64,000 nt of DNA, from assembly GCF_000021645.1 (NCBI RefSeq), contig NC_011661.1, positions 528,723 through 592,722 of the forward strand, written 5' to 3'. The first letter of the stretch is position 1. Each line of letters opens with the position of its first letter. Positions 14,704-24,291 of the stretch are shown here, one piece after another. The DNA comes from Dictyoglomus turgidum DSM 6724 (lineage in GTDB: Bacteria > Dictyoglomota > Dictyoglomia > Dictyoglomales > Dictyoglomaceae). Both the position numbers and the translations under genes were made by a program. The notes under the pieces are model-generated. The model saw only the letters and a program-made list of their open reading frames with translations, did not search any database and was not told the DNA's origin.

Positions 14704-15155
14704 TTATTCCTTTAAATAAAGAAGTAATTCTTTCAAGAATAAGGGAAATAGAGAAAGGAAAAGAGAAACTTTTGAGATTTAAGGATTATTCCTTAGAGGA
14801 GTTTAAAAGTGGAGAAAATTTTGCTATTGCCGAACATTATTTAAGGAGGGCATTAGAAGCGGTTTTTGATATTGGCAACCATATTCTATCAAGAATTCCA
14901 GGAATAAGAGTTTCTACTTATAAAGATATTGCTTTAAAATTGGGGGAGTATGGCATTATTCCAGGAAAATTTGCAAAAGAAGTACTTGTGAAAATGGCAG
15001 GATATAGAAATAGACTTGTCCATTTTTATGCTGAAGTTTCAATAGAGGAGTTGTATTATATAATTCAAAATAATTTAAACGATTTTGACGAATATTTGAA
15101 ATATATTAAAGATCTACTGGAAAATCCTGAAAAATTTGGTCTTACTCTTGAATAA
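14700..15155 (+). CDS. HepT-family ribonuclease toxin
   Basis: A 151-residue helical protein. The HEPN-type motif R103-x4-H108-x-Y110 (YRNRLVHFY) is complete, as needed for RNA cleavage, and Tyr110 is the residue normally AMPylated by the MNT partner. Helices around HYLRRALEAVFDIGNHILS match the family core. Translation is coupled to the upstream MNT gene. Such pairs (type VII toxin-antitoxin) contribute to plasmid or island stability or phage defence; no phage genes are near. Confidence 0.88.
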   Translation: MIIPLNKEVILSRIREIEKGKEKLLRFKDYSLEEFKSGENFAIAEHYLRRALEAVFDIGNHILSRIPGIRVSTYKDIALKLGEYGIIPGKFAKEVLVKMAGYRNRLVHFYAEVSIEELYYIIQNNLNDFDEYLKYIKDLLENPEKFGLTLE

Positions 15156-15461
15156 AAAGATTAAGAAAATTGTACTAATCTTTCTACTTATGTGGTAACT
15201 CTCTCAAAATCCGACCTGTAATCAGTATTAAAAAAGGATGCCTCATCATAAATAGGGAGTTCTTTCCTTTGCAGTTCCCATAGGAGGTAACTAATATGTC
15301 TTTACTCCTTCTTGTTAAGAGCTAATGAGATTCCTTAGATTAGTCCTAATGTTGAAGAAATATAAGAATGGTTACAGGTTAGGTCTTGATTTTTGTTGCA
15401 AAATTTTAAGATTCAATATATAAAATAATAACAAGTAACCTAAACAATAGGAGGTTTCTAA
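15156..15461. other. Intergenic region with a possible minus-strand coding relic
   Basis: About 300 bases without an intact gene. On the minus strand, 15188-15301 is open for 37 codons and reads RHISYLLWELQRKELPIYDE and onward to a TAA, with KKE and another stop just before; it looks like the tail of a lost protein, family unknown. Near the LacI-type gene is AT-rich sequence and an AGGAGG before its ATG. No RNA gene or terminator is evident. Confidence 0.3.
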
Positions 15462-16439
15462 ATGGCAAGTATCAGGGATGTAGCAAAACGTGCGGGAGTA
15501 ACAGTGACAACTGTTTCAAGAGTATTAAATAATAGGGGTTATATAAGTGAAGAGACAAGAAAAAAAGTTTACAAGGCTATGGAAGAACTTAATTATCAGC
15601 CTAATGAGCTTGCAAGGGCGTTATATAGAAAGCGATCATATTTTATTGGCTTGATAATACCTGATGTTTCTCATCCTTTTTTTGGTGAAGTTGCAAAATA
15701 CATAGAGTATTATGCTTACTTAAGAGGGTATAAAATCCTACTTTGTAATTCATATTTAGATGAAAAAAAAGAAAAAGAATATATCAATATGTTGAAAAGA
15801 CACCAAGTAGATGGAATAATCATGGGAAGTCATACTTTAGATGTGGAAGATTATAAAAAGGTTAATTTACCTATAGTTGCTTTGGACAGAGTTTTGTCAG
15901 AAGATATACCTTATGTTACCTCTGATAACTATAGAGGCGCTGTTATGGCTACAAATCTTTTAATAGAAAAAGGATGCAGATTTTTGGCACATATTAGTGG
16001 GCCTTTACAATTAAATACTCCTGCCAATGATAGGTATTATGGATTTATGCATGTAGTTTCTCAAAGGAGTGTAAAACATGTAGTAGTAGAGACCAGATTA
16101 AACAAATTTGACATAAACGAATATAAAGACATTGTTAGTCAACTGTTTAAGAAGTATCCAGAGATTGATGGGGTTTTTGCAAGTAGCGATTTAATAGCAG
16201 CAGTAGTTATTAGAGTTGCTGAAGATTTTGGAAAAAAGGTTCCTGAGAGTTTGAAGGTTGTTGGTTTTGATGATGTTAATATTGCTTCTATTATGAAACC
16301 TTCCATAACTACTGTGAGGCAATATAAAGATAAAATGGCTCAGAAGGCTATCGATTTAATTATTAACAAAATAGAAGGAAATAATGTAGAAGTTAGCAAT
16401 GTTATTCCAATTGATTTGATTGAAAGGGAGTCGACCTAA
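15462..16439 (+). CDS. LacI-family sugar operon regulator
   Basis: A 325-residue repressor with N-terminal HTH (SIRDVAKRAGVTVTTVSRVL, about 3-22) and hinge YQPNELARALYR, then a periplasmic-binding-like effector domain (GLIIPDVSHPFFGEV, ASSDLIAAVVIRVAED, GFDDVNIASIMKPSITTV). AGGAGG precedes the ATG. It lies just upstream of an ABC sugar importer and a GH32 enzyme, whose promoter has two GTTAACCGGTTGAC palindromes with the central CG typical of LacI operators. It probably represses those genes and is relieved by a fructoside or its phosphate; effector is inferred. Confidence 0.9.
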   Translation: MASIRDVAKRAGVTVTTVSRVLNNRGYISEETRKKVYKAMEELNYQPNELARALYRKRSYFIGLIIPDVSHPFFGEVAKYIEYYAYLRGYKILLCNSYLDEKKEKEYINMLKRHQVDGIIMGSHTLDVEDYKKVNLPIVALDRVLSEDIPYVTSDNYRGAVMATNLLIEKGCRFLAHISGPLQLNTPANDRYYGFMHVVSQRSVKHVVVETRLNKFDINEYKDIVSQLFKKYPEIDGVFASSDLIAAVVIRVAEDFGKKVPESLKVVGFDDVNIASIMKPSITTVRQYKDKMAQKAIDLIINKIEGNNVEVSNVIPIDLIEREST

Positions 16440-16462
16440 TCATAGTTTTTTTTGTTTTCTCT

Positions 16463-16544
16463 GTTAACCGGTTGACATATAAAAATTTTTACTGTAAAAT
16501 TTATTCTGTAGATTTTTAATGAATTTATATGTTAACCGGTTGAC
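16463..16544 (+). promoter_or_regulatory. Sugar-operon promoter with twin LacI-type operators
   Basis: GTTAACCGGTTGAC occurs at 16463-16476 and again at 16531-16544, centres 68 bases apart. The first overlaps TTGACA (16472-16477), which with a 17-base spacer and TAAAAT (16495-16500) forms the promoter. The second lies downstream of transcription start. One operator would block polymerase binding and the other could act as a roadblock or a loop partner. Confidence 0.85.
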
Positions 16545-16668
16545 ATGCAATTATTTGTAAGAAAAGTTGGTTTTAAGCATAAAAGGAGGTGATTTAGAGG
16601 GGTTAAATGACGAGAGCCACTTAGTCTTCTCTTATTTTAATATAAGTCTAGTGGGGAGGTGTTTATAA

Positions 16669-17949
16669 ATGAAGTTGAGGAAGGTTTTAAGTTTAATTTT
16701 AGTTTTGAGTTTTATTATCTTTTTGAATTTGGGAGGTCTTAATGCAGCTGAAAAGGTAAAGATTACATTGTTAAGTACAAAAGGGGAAATTAATGCTGCT
16801 TTGGAAGGAGTAGCAAAGGATTTTTCTAAGGATTATCCTAACATAAGTTTAGAGATTATTCCTGTTGGGGTTGGCCAGTCTCCTTTTGAAAAACTTTCTA
16901 CAATGTATGCATCAGGTAATGCACCTACTCTTGCAATGATAGATGTAAATGATGTGCCTAAGTTTAAAGAAAATTTCTTAGATCTGTCTAATGAAGAGTG
17001 GGTAAAAGATGCAGTAAAAGGAGCCTTGAATGATATAACCTTTGACAAGAAAGTGATGGCTTTTCCTTTTACTATTGAAGGGTATGGCTTAATATATAAT
17101 CAACAGGCTATTGAAAAAGTCATAGGTAAATTTGATCCTAAAACTATTGATACAAGAAACAAATTAGAAGCTTTATTTAAGAAATTAGAAGAGAAGGGTT
17201 TAACTCCTATTGTGGTATCACCTTTAGACTGGTCTTTAGGGGCTCATTTTTTAACTATAGGTTATGTTACCCAATCTTCTGATCCTAAAAAGATTGATAA
17301 ATTTATTGAAGATCTGAAAGCAGGGAAAATAGATTTGAGTAAAAACAGAAAGATGAATGGCTTATTAGATACTTTGGATATGTGGAAAAAATACAACTAT
17401 CTAAAGAGGTCACCTCTTGCAGGAACCTATGAACAAGGAGCTCAGCTTTTAGCAACTGGAAAGGTTGCATTTTGGTTTATGGGAAATTGGGCATGGCCGT
17501 TAATTAAAGAGGTTAATCCTAATAATGTACAATATGGTTTCCTACCTGTTTTTGTAAGTAATATTCCTAATGACTATGGTAATAGAGAAATTCCTGTAGG
17601 AGTAACTAAAGTGATAGGAATAGATATGAAACAGAATAGCAGAGAGCAACAAGAAGCAGCTAGGACATTTTTAAACTGGCTTGTTTATAATAAAAACGGA
17701 CAGAATGCTTGGGTTAACAAACTTAGTGTTATAACTCCATTTAAAAATGTAAAATTGACTCCTAACGATCCTCTTGCGAAATCAATATTTGAGTATATGA
17801 ATCAAGGAAGAACTTTAAGATTTTTGGTCACATTGCCTCCAGATCATTGGCCTACTGTTGGTGCTTCTATGCAAAAATACTTAGCTAATGTTATTAGTAG
17901 AGAACAGCTTTTCAAAGAAATAACTGATTATTGGAGAAAAGTTAAGTAA
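16669..17949 (+). CDS. ABC sugar transporter, substrate-binding protein
   Basis: A 426-residue family 1 extracellular solute-binding protein. Signal peptide about 1-27 (VLSLILVLSFIIFLNLGGLN, cleavage near AA/EK) without a lipobox Cys. The mature protein has ITLLSTKGEINAALEGVAKD, FPFTIEGYGLIYNQ and GKVAFWFMGNWAWP, typical of MalE-like binders with an aromatic sugar pocket. GGGAGGTG before the ATG. It is the first gene of the operon and is separated from the permeases by a hairpin. The GH32 gene in the operon points to sucrose or fructo-oligosaccharides. Confidence 0.9.
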   Translation: MKLRKVLSLILVLSFIIFLNLGGLNAAEKVKITLLSTKGEINAALEGVAKDFSKDYPNISLEIIPVGVGQSPFEKLSTMYASGNAPTLAMIDVNDVPKFKENFLDLSNEEWVKDAVKGALNDITFDKKVMAFPFTIEGYGLIYNQQAIEKVIGKFDPKTIDTRNKLEALFKKLEEKGLTPIVVSPLDWSLGAHFLTIGYVTQSSDPKKIDKFIEDLKAGKIDLSKNRKMNGLLDTLDMWKKYNYLKRSPLAGTYEQGAQLLATGKVAFWFMGNWAWPLIKEVNPNNVQYGFLPVFVSNIPNDYGNREIPVGVTKVIGIDMKQNSREQQEAARTFLNWLVYNKNGQNAWVNKLSVITPFKNVKLTPNDPLAKSIFEYMNQGRTLRFLVTLPPDHWPTVGASMQKYLANVISREQLFKEITDYWRKVK

Positions 17950-17965
17950 TTTAAGTAGTCCTCAG

Positions 17966-18001
17966 GGGAGAGGGTAGTTTAGATTTTAACTATCCTCTCC
18001 C
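17966..18001 (+). terminator. Intercistronic hairpin between binding protein and permeases
   Basis: 14-bp stem (17966-17979 with 17988-18001, one G-T pair, core GGGAGAGG) and an 8-base loop; only a weak T-run follows. Hairpins here are common in ABC sugar operons and usually protect the binding-protein mRNA or partly stop transcription, so more binding protein than permease is made. Confidence 0.65.
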
Positions 18002-18028
18002 TAAGAATATTTTTGGGAGGAAGAAAGA

Positions 18029-18922
18029 ATGATTAAACCTAAAAATATTAGAAATCTTAGGACTTATATAATCTTTGCCGGTATACCTACATTAGCTTTT
18101 CTTACAGTAGTAATTTTACCGTTTATATATGGAGTTTATCTAACATTTACCGATTTTAATGCTGTTGAAACTGTGAACCAGTTTTTAAGTAAGTTTGTTG
18201 GCTTATCTAATTATGTGAAGGCAATTTCTGACTCTGCTTTTAGAGAATCGTTTTTAAAGACCTTTAAGTATGTATTTTATACTATGGTATTTACTAATCT
18301 TATAGCTTTCTTTTTAGCTTATATACTGACAAGTGGGATTAAAGGACAGAATTTTTTTAGGGTTGCCTTTTTTACTCCAAACCTTATAGGTGGAATTATA
18401 TTAGGCTTTATCTGGCAGTTTATATTCAATAGTGCATTTCCTTATATAGGGTATAAACTAAATATTCCTCTTTTTTATGATTCATGGCTTGCTACACCTC
18501 AAAAAGCATTCTGGGCATTGGTAACAGTTACTGTGTGGCAATATGTGGGGTATATGATGATGATCTACATAGCAGGGTTTGTTAGTATACCTCAAGATTT
18601 ATTAGAAGCTGCTACCATTGATGGTGCTGGAAAGTGGCATAAGTTAGTAAGAATTATCTTACCCCTTATGGTTCCGTCGTTTACAGTTACAATATTTTTA
18701 ACTTTACAAAGGAGTTTTATGGTATATGATTTAAATCTTGCTTTAACTAGGGGAGGTCCCTTTAAAAGTACTGAGCTTGTATCGATGCATGTCTATAATG
18801 AGGCTTTTTTATATCAAAGGTATGCTATAGGTCAAGCAAAAGCACTTATTTTATTTATTACTGTAGCTTTAATAACCATGATTCAAGTTTATTTCAGTAA
18901 GAAGGCTGAGGTGGAGATATAG
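18029..18922 (+). CDS. ABC sugar transporter permease (MalF-like)
   Basis: A 297-residue inner-membrane protein with six predicted helices, beginning FAGIPTLAFLTVVILPFIYG. The coupling EAA loop reads EAATIDGAGKWHKLVRIILP (about residues 191-210), which docks to the ATPase. Ribosome site GGGAGGAAG. It abuts the second permease with no gap. No ATPase gene is present in the operon; a shared MsmX/MalK-type ATPase elsewhere is likely. Confidence 0.9.
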   Translation: MIKPKNIRNLRTYIIFAGIPTLAFLTVVILPFIYGVYLTFTDFNAVETVNQFLSKFVGLSNYVKAISDSAFRESFLKTFKYVFYTMVFTNLIAFFLAYILTSGIKGQNFFRVAFFTPNLIGGIILGFIWQFIFNSAFPYIGYKLNIPLFYDSWLATPQKAFWALVTVTVWQYVGYMMMIYIAGFVSIPQDLLEAATIDGAGKWHKLVRIILPLMVPSFTVTIFLTLQRSFMVYDLNLALTRGGPFKSTELVSMHVYNEAFLYQRYAIGQAKALILFITVALITMIQVYFSKKAEVEI

Positions 18923-19750
18923 ATGAATATTGTCCAAAAGTTAACAAATTTTTTGAAATTCGCAGCTATTCTAACTATAGCAATATTTTATATGTCTCCT
19001 TTTCTAATGGTTATTGTTAACTCATTTAAGCAAACCTCTGAGATTATATTAAATCCCTTTAAATTACCGGAGAGTTTTTCTTTTGCAAATTATCTTAGTG
19101 CTGCAATCAAAATGAAGTATTGGAATGCCTTCTTAAATACCTTGATAATTACATCTTTTAGCATCACCTTAATTGTTATTTTTTCCTCTATGGCTGCGTA
19201 TATATTTGTTCGTAAGAATTGGAGTATAAATAAAATTGTATTTTCTATGATGATTGCTTCTATGATAATCCCGTTTCAGTCCATAATGATTCCTCTTGTT
19301 AAAATATATGGATCACTTAACCTACTTAATAACAAGTGGACTTTAATTTATATGTACTTAGGCTTTGGTACTTCTTTTGCGGTTTTTATGTATCATGGAT
19401 TTATTAAAGGGATACCTTATGAATTAGAGGAGGCAGCGTTAGTTGACGGAGCTAGTGAGTTTCAAACCTTTTGGAAAATAGTTTTTCCTTTATTGAAGCC
19501 GGTTACTTATACGATTGTAATACTTGATAGTTTATGGATATGGAACGATTTTTTATTACCAAGTCTTGTATTGATATCTGCTGAGAAAAGAACACTGCAG
19601 CTTTCTACTTTTTATTTTTATGGAACCTATAATACAGATTATGGTTTAGCTATGGCTGCGCTTATGTTAGCTATAATTCCAATAATTATTATATATTTAT
19701 TATTGCAAAAATATATAATAGCTGGTATAATGAAAGGAGCGATAAAATAA
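18923..19750 (+). CDS. ABC sugar transporter permease (MalG-like)
   Basis: A 275-residue inner-membrane partner of the preceding permease, with six helices and the EAA loop EEAALVDGASEFQTFWKIVFP (near residue 170, conserved EAA...G). The N-terminus FYMSPFLMVIVNSFKQTSEI is typical of the MalG side. Starts one base after the upstream stop and ends one base before the GH32 ATG, so the three are tightly coupled. Confidence 0.9.
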   Translation: MNIVQKLTNFLKFAAILTIAIFYMSPFLMVIVNSFKQTSEIILNPFKLPESFSFANYLSAAIKMKYWNAFLNTLIITSFSITLIVIFSSMAAYIFVRKNWSINKIVFSMMIASMIIPFQSIMIPLVKIYGSLNLLNNKWTLIYMYLGFGTSFAVFMYHGFIKGIPYELEEAALVDGASEFQTFWKIVFPLLKPVTYTIVILDSLWIWNDFLLPSLVLISAEKRTLQLSTFYFYGTYNTDYGLAMAALMLAIIPIIIIYLLLQKYIIAGIMKGAIK

Positions 19751-19751
19751 C

Positions 19752-21251
19752 ATGGCTTTTGAAAGAAGTTTTAAAAAAGTTGACAAGAAAAATGCTTATT
19801 CTCAATTGGAGAAGGCAAATCTTTTTGTTAAGGAGCATAAGAAATATGTAAATCCTAAATATAGACTTGTATATCACCTGATGGGAGAATATGGATGGAT
19901 TAATGATCCAAATGGATTTATATATTTTAATGGGATTTATCATTGTTTTTATCAACATAATCCCTTCAATTCTTGTTGGGGACCAACTTATTGGGGACAT
20001 GCAATAAGTGAGGATTTGGTTAAATGGCAATATTTACCCATAGCTTTGGCTCCGGATTCGGAATATGATAAAGATGGATGTTTTTCGGGGAGTGCTATTG
20101 AAAAGGACGGGAAAATATATATCCTGTATACAGGACATGTCAAGAAGAGTGACGAAGAATATATGCAAACTCAATGTTTAGCATGGTCTAATGATACTAT
20201 AAATTTTATCAAGTATGAAGGGAATCCTGTAATAGGTCTTGACAAGATTCCAGGGGGAGCAAGTAAAAAGGACTTTAGGGATCCTAAGGTTTTTAAAAGA
20301 GGAGATAAATATTATGTGCTTGTTGCGTCTAAGGATTTAAATGGGAAAGGACAAATTTTATTCTATGAATCTCATAATCTTATTGACTGGAATTTTGTTA
20401 ATATCTTATTTAAGAGCGATATAGATAGGGAACACATATTGGAATGTCCCGATTTTTTTTCAATTGATAATAAAGATGTTTTGATTTTCTCTATTCAGTA
20501 TATTGAAAATAATAAAGTAATAAGGAGTGAAACTCGTTATTGTACTGGATTAATAGATTGGAATAAAGGAGTTTTTAATTTGGAATACTGTGATCTGATA
20601 GATTATGGTACTCATTTTTATGCTCCTCAAACGACTTTGGGAAAAAATGGTTGTAGAGTAATGATTGCTTGGATGGATGTATGGGAAAGAGAGTTTCCTA
20701 CCCATAAACTTGGACATAATTGGGCTGGAGCCCTTATCTTGCCAAGAGAAATTTATTTAAAAGGAAACAAATTGTTTTTTAGACCAATAAAAGAAATTGA
20801 GAAATATAGAAAGAACGAGCAAATTTTTGAAGGGGTTTTAGAAGGTGAACATATAAGACTTCCTCTCGAAGATAATTGTTTTGAGTTAGATATGACTGCG
20901 GAGTTTTTTGTAGACACTGAGATGAACTTAGAATTACTTTCAAGGGAAGATTCTGGGAATGACCTAATCAAGTTAACCTTCAAATACTCCTTTGGAGTCT
21001 TAGAACTTACTGTGACTATTAGAGATAGTGTCAATAATAATGAAAATCAATCACTTCTTATTGATTCTTTGAGTTCAAGATTAAATTTAAGACTCTTTAT
21101 GGATAAATCATCCTTAGAGATGTTCATTAACGAAGGGGAGAAAGTCATAACTAAAAGAGTGTATCCATTTAAGAAATATGACTTAATAAATATTAGTTCC
21201 CAAAATGCTTGTAAAGTTCGATTAAAAAAATGGAATTTGCAAATCACTTGA
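19752..21251 (+). CDS. GH32 fructosidase (sucrose/fructan hydrolase)
   Basis: A 499-residue cytoplasmic glycoside hydrolase, no signal peptide. Five-bladed propeller motifs: WINDPNG with the nucleophile Asp (near residue 56), CFSGSA, FRDPKV and ECPDFF with the acid/base Glu (near residue 230). A C-terminal beta-sandwich follows (about 360-499). It releases fructose from sucrose, sucrose-6-phosphate or short fructans; which one is not settled by sequence, but an ABC importer rather than a PTS makes unphosphorylated sugar likelier. Last gene of the LacI-controlled operon. Confidence 0.93.
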   Translation: MAFERSFKKVDKKNAYSQLEKANLFVKEHKKYVNPKYRLVYHLMGEYGWINDPNGFIYFNGIYHCFYQHNPFNSCWGPTYWGHAISEDLVKWQYLPIALAPDSEYDKDGCFSGSAIEKDGKIYILYTGHVKKSDEEYMQTQCLAWSNDTINFIKYEGNPVIGLDKIPGGASKKDFRDPKVFKRGDKYYVLVASKDLNGKGQILFYESHNLIDWNFVNILFKSDIDREHILECPDFFSIDNKDVLIFSIQYIENNKVIRSETRYCTGLIDWNKGVFNLEYCDLIDYGTHFYAPQTTLGKNGCRVMIAWMDVWEREFPTHKLGHNWAGALILPREIYLKGNKLFFRPIKEIEKYRKNEQIFEGVLEGEHIRLPLEDNCFELDMTAEFFVDTEMNLELLSREDSGNDLIKLTFKYSFGVLELTVTIRDSVNNNENQSLLIDSLSSRLNLRLFMDKSSLEMFINEGEKVITKRVYPFKKYDLINISSQNACKVRLKKWNLQIT

Positions 21252-21597
21252 GATTAAAAAGAAGACTAAAGATCTTTTTTCAACTAGGTTTTCTTTTATC
21301 AAAGGTCATGGCTCTTTCTTAGGAATTCAATTCATATTTTTTCTTAGTTAAGGAACAATATCGTTTGAGCCTAAGATCTCAAAAGTTTCTGAATAAGTTT
21401 TAGAGGTGATTTGAGATATTTATGCCCATTATAGGTTCATATTCTAGGCTAAAAGAGCCAAAATATAAATAGGACAACGATAATTTCTCAACTTTGTCTT
21501 GGATCTTTGAAAAATCTCTCATGGTATAGTATAGCTTTTAGTTTGATATAATTTAAAATATCCTTAGGACAAATACTGAAAGGAGGCTAAAAAGGGA
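21252..21597. other. Intergenic region before tldD
   Basis: 346 bases with no convincing gene. A TATAAT at 21547-21552 is a plausible -10 for tldD, with no clear -35. On the minus strand, 21400-21522 opens as a 40-codon ORF (starts MRDFSKIQDKVEKLSL) without a recognised family or ribosome site; it may be a relic. An AT-rich self-complementary stretch just after the GH32 stop is too weak to call a terminator. Confidence 0.35.
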
Positions 21598-22962
21598 ATG
21601 TTTGATGTTTTAAGGGGGATCATTTCAAAAGTTCCTGCTGATTATGTAGATATCCGATATGAAAAAATGAGTGAAACTAAAATTGTGCTAAACAATAGAG
21701 AGATATTTCAGCTTGGCACCAATACAGGGGATGGATTTGTGGTAAGGGTGCTTAAAAACGGTGGATTTTCCTCTATAGCCTTTACTAAGGTTGAAGATGT
21801 CGAAAAGGCTATAAAGATTTGTCTTGAAAATGCAGAATTGATTTCAAAAAATTCAAAGAAAAAGGTTAAACTTGCAGAAGTAGAGGTTATTAAAGATACT
21901 TTCATTCCTTCTTTAAGGGAGGATCCAAGAAAAGTCTCCATAGATGAGAAACTTGAACTTTTGATGCATTATAACGAAATTCCTTTAAAGTTTGAAAATA
22001 TTACTACTAATATGCAGTATACAGAAGTTATAAGGGAAAAGTATTTTGTAAGTTCTGAAGGCACAGAGATAAGGGAGGATTTAATAACCACTGGAATAAG
22101 GGGAATGATCATAAGTAGAGATGGATCTTTGGTGCAAAACGTAAGGGTAGGGATTGGAGGAAGCGATGGCTTTTATAGGTTAAGAAATAGAGAAGAGGAG
22201 TTTGAAAAAAAGACTAAAATTGTTCTTGATCTTTTAAAAGCTGAGCCAGTAAAAGGTGGAGTTTATAACGTTATATTGAATCCCGACATGACGGGAGTTT
22301 TTACCCATGAAGCCTTTGGACATTTTTCTGAGGCAGATTTGATAGAAGATAATCTCTCCATGAGAGAAAAAATGAAGATAGGGGCAAAACTTGGCAGTGA
22401 CATTTTAACCATAATTGACGATCCTACTATACCTAATCAACTTGGATTTTATAAATATGATGATGAAGGGGTGAGAGCAAGAAGAACCTATTTATTAAAA
22501 GATGGGGTACTTTCTGGAAGACTTCACTCCAGAAGAACTGCAGCGGAGTTTGGTGAACCCATAACTGGTCATTGTGTGGCTGAAGATTATAGGTATGCTC
22601 CTATTGTAAGAATGGGAAATATATTCATTGAGCCTAAGGATAAGTCTTTTGAAGAGCTTTTAGATCTTCTTGGAGATGGCCTTTACATATTAGATGCAAA
22701 AGGGGGACAAACATCTGGTGAAAACTTTACCTTTGGAGCTCAATATGCCTTTGAGGTGAAAAATGGAAAGATAGTAAAGATGCTTAGGGATATAAATATT
22801 TCAGGTAATCTTTATAAAACTTTAATGGATATTGTGGCTATAGGGAGGGACTTTGAGCTTTCAGAGGTGGGGGGATGTGGTAAAGGACAGCTTAATATAA
22901 GGTCTTGTCATGGAGGACCACATATATTGGTTAAGAATGTGGTGATAGGAGGTGTTAAGTAA
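21598..22962 (+). CDS. tldD: TldD-family metalloprotease subunit
   Basis: A 454-residue member of the TldD/PmbA family, which in E. coli forms a heterodimeric metalloprotease with TldE and removes leader peptides from ribosomally made peptides and degrades unfolded ones. The zinc motif HEAFGH (HExxxH) lies in FTHEAFGHFSEADLI near residue 237, and the late GGCGKGQ supplies the third-ligand region. AAAGGAGG before the ATG. It overlaps the next gene by one base. No modified-peptide cluster is seen nearby, so a housekeeping role is as likely. Confidence 0.9.
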   Translation: MFDVLRGIISKVPADYVDIRYEKMSETKIVLNNREIFQLGTNTGDGFVVRVLKNGGFSSIAFTKVEDVEKAIKICLENAELISKNSKKKVKLAEVEVIKDTFIPSLREDPRKVSIDEKLELLMHYNEIPLKFENITTNMQYTEVIREKYFVSSEGTEIREDLITTGIRGMIISRDGSLVQNVRVGIGGSDGFYRLRNREEEFEKKTKIVLDLLKAEPVKGGVYNVILNPDMTGVFTHEAFGHFSEADLIEDNLSMREKMKIGAKLGSDILTIIDDPTIPNQLGFYKYDDEGVRARRTYLLKDGVLSGRLHSRRTAAEFGEPITGHCVAEDYRYAPIVRMGNIFIEPKDKSFEELLDLLGDGLYILDAKGGQTSGENFTFGAQYAFEVKNGKIVKMLRDINISGNLYKTLMDIVAIGRDFELSEVGGCGKGQLNIRSCHGGPHILVKNVVIGGVK

Positions 22963-24275
22963 TGCTTGAAAAGTTAGTTGAAATAGGGAAAAAGTATGCT
23001 GATGAGGTTGAGATATATCAAGTTAATAATTTCTCCTCAGGAGTTTCCTTTGAAAATGGAGTGTTAAAAGATGTTGAAACCTCAATTCAATCAGGGATAT
23101 CTTTGAGGATAATTAAAGATGGAAAGTTGGGTTTTTCTTATACTAAGAATCTTCTTGATCCTGAAGGATTTGTTAAGAATGCTATTGACTCATTAAAAGG
23201 GGATATAAAGGTAGAGTTTTCTTTTCCTATAGGAAAAGAATTGAAAACCCTTAATACTTATGATCTCGAAATAGAAAATCTCACTAATACCAAGATGGTG
23301 GAAGAAGGTCAAAGAATCTCTGATATATTATCTCAGGCTACAAATACTCAAGTTAATGTGGGTTTAGTAAAGTCAGTTTCGGAGATAAGAATAATAAATA
23401 GCAATGGGGTAGATTATAGCACTAAAAATTCCTTTTATATGTGCTATGCAGCAGCAATGTATCCTGGATCTTATTCTTCAATTACAAGAGTGGTTGCGGA
23501 TAAAAAATTCAAGGAGTTTTCAAAGGAAGATTTTGATTATATTACCTTTCTTTATAACAGTTCCAGAAAAGAGGTAAAGCCAAAGAGCGGAAAGATGAAA
23601 GTAATGTTTCTTCCTAACACCATGTATGTACTGATATGGAGACTTGTCTATGGTACTAACGGTAAAAATGTGTACGAAAAGACTACTCCATTGATTGATA
23701 AGATAGGCAGTCAAATTTTTGATCCAGCAATAAGCATATACAATGATCCTTTTGATGATACTATTCCTGGGTCAAGGGCTTTTGATGATGAAGGAGTAGA
23801 AAGCAAAATTCTTCCTATAGTAGAAAATGGAGTTTTAAAGAATTTTTACTATGACCTTTATTATGGGAGCAAGATGGGAGTTGGATCTACAGGAAATGGA
23901 TATAAAGTCTCTGACTGGGGTGGCGAAATTATTAGGGTAAGACCTACACCATCCCTTGAGCATCTTCATATGAAGCCAGGAGATAAAGATTTTTATGAGA
24001 TGATTAAGTCTATGGATAAAGGGATAATAGTAGCACAAGCTCTTGGTGCTCATAGCGGAAATATTCCTAATGGAGATTTTTCCATTGGGCTTTCTCCAGG
24101 TTTATATGTAGAAAATGGAGAAATTTTGGGACATGTAAAAGATGCAATGGTAGCTGGAAATATTTATGAGGTTATGAGAAATGTGTTAAGTCTTGAAAAT
24201 AAAACTTATATGGCTAATATGGGAGTTTTTCCATCGGCTATTTTTGAAGATGTTAGTGTAGCCATAAGAGAGTAA
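22962..24275 (+). CDS. pmbA: TldE/PmbA-family protease subunit
   Basis: A 437-residue partner of the preceding TldD. It shares the fold (EIYQVNNFSSGVSFENGVLK near the start; GSRAFDDEGVESK; GAHSGNIPNGDFSIG near the end) but lacks HExxxH, as expected for the non-catalytic subunit. The start codon overlaps the tldD stop (TAATG), indicating coupled, equimolar synthesis. Followed by an aldo-keto reductase 16 bases on, with its own AAAGGAGG. Confidence 0.9.
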   Translation: MLEKLVEIGKKYADEVEIYQVNNFSSGVSFENGVLKDVETSIQSGISLRIIKDGKLGFSYTKNLLDPEGFVKNAIDSLKGDIKVEFSFPIGKELKTLNTYDLEIENLTNTKMVEEGQRISDILSQATNTQVNVGLVKSVSEIRIINSNGVDYSTKNSFYMCYAAAMYPGSYSSITRVVADKKFKEFSKEDFDYITFLYNSSRKEVKPKSGKMKVMFLPNTMYVLIWRLVYGTNGKNVYEKTTPLIDKIGSQIFDPAISIYNDPFDDTIPGSRAFDDEGVESKILPIVENGVLKNFYYDLYYGSKMGVGSTGNGYKVSDWGGEIIRVRPTPSLEHLHMKPGDKDFYEMIKSMDKGIIVAQALGAHSGNIPNGDFSIGLSPGLYVENGEILGHVKDAMVAGNIYEVMRNVLSLENKTYMANMGVFPSAIFEDVSVAIRE

Positions 24276-24291
24276 AAGGAGGCTTTTAAAA

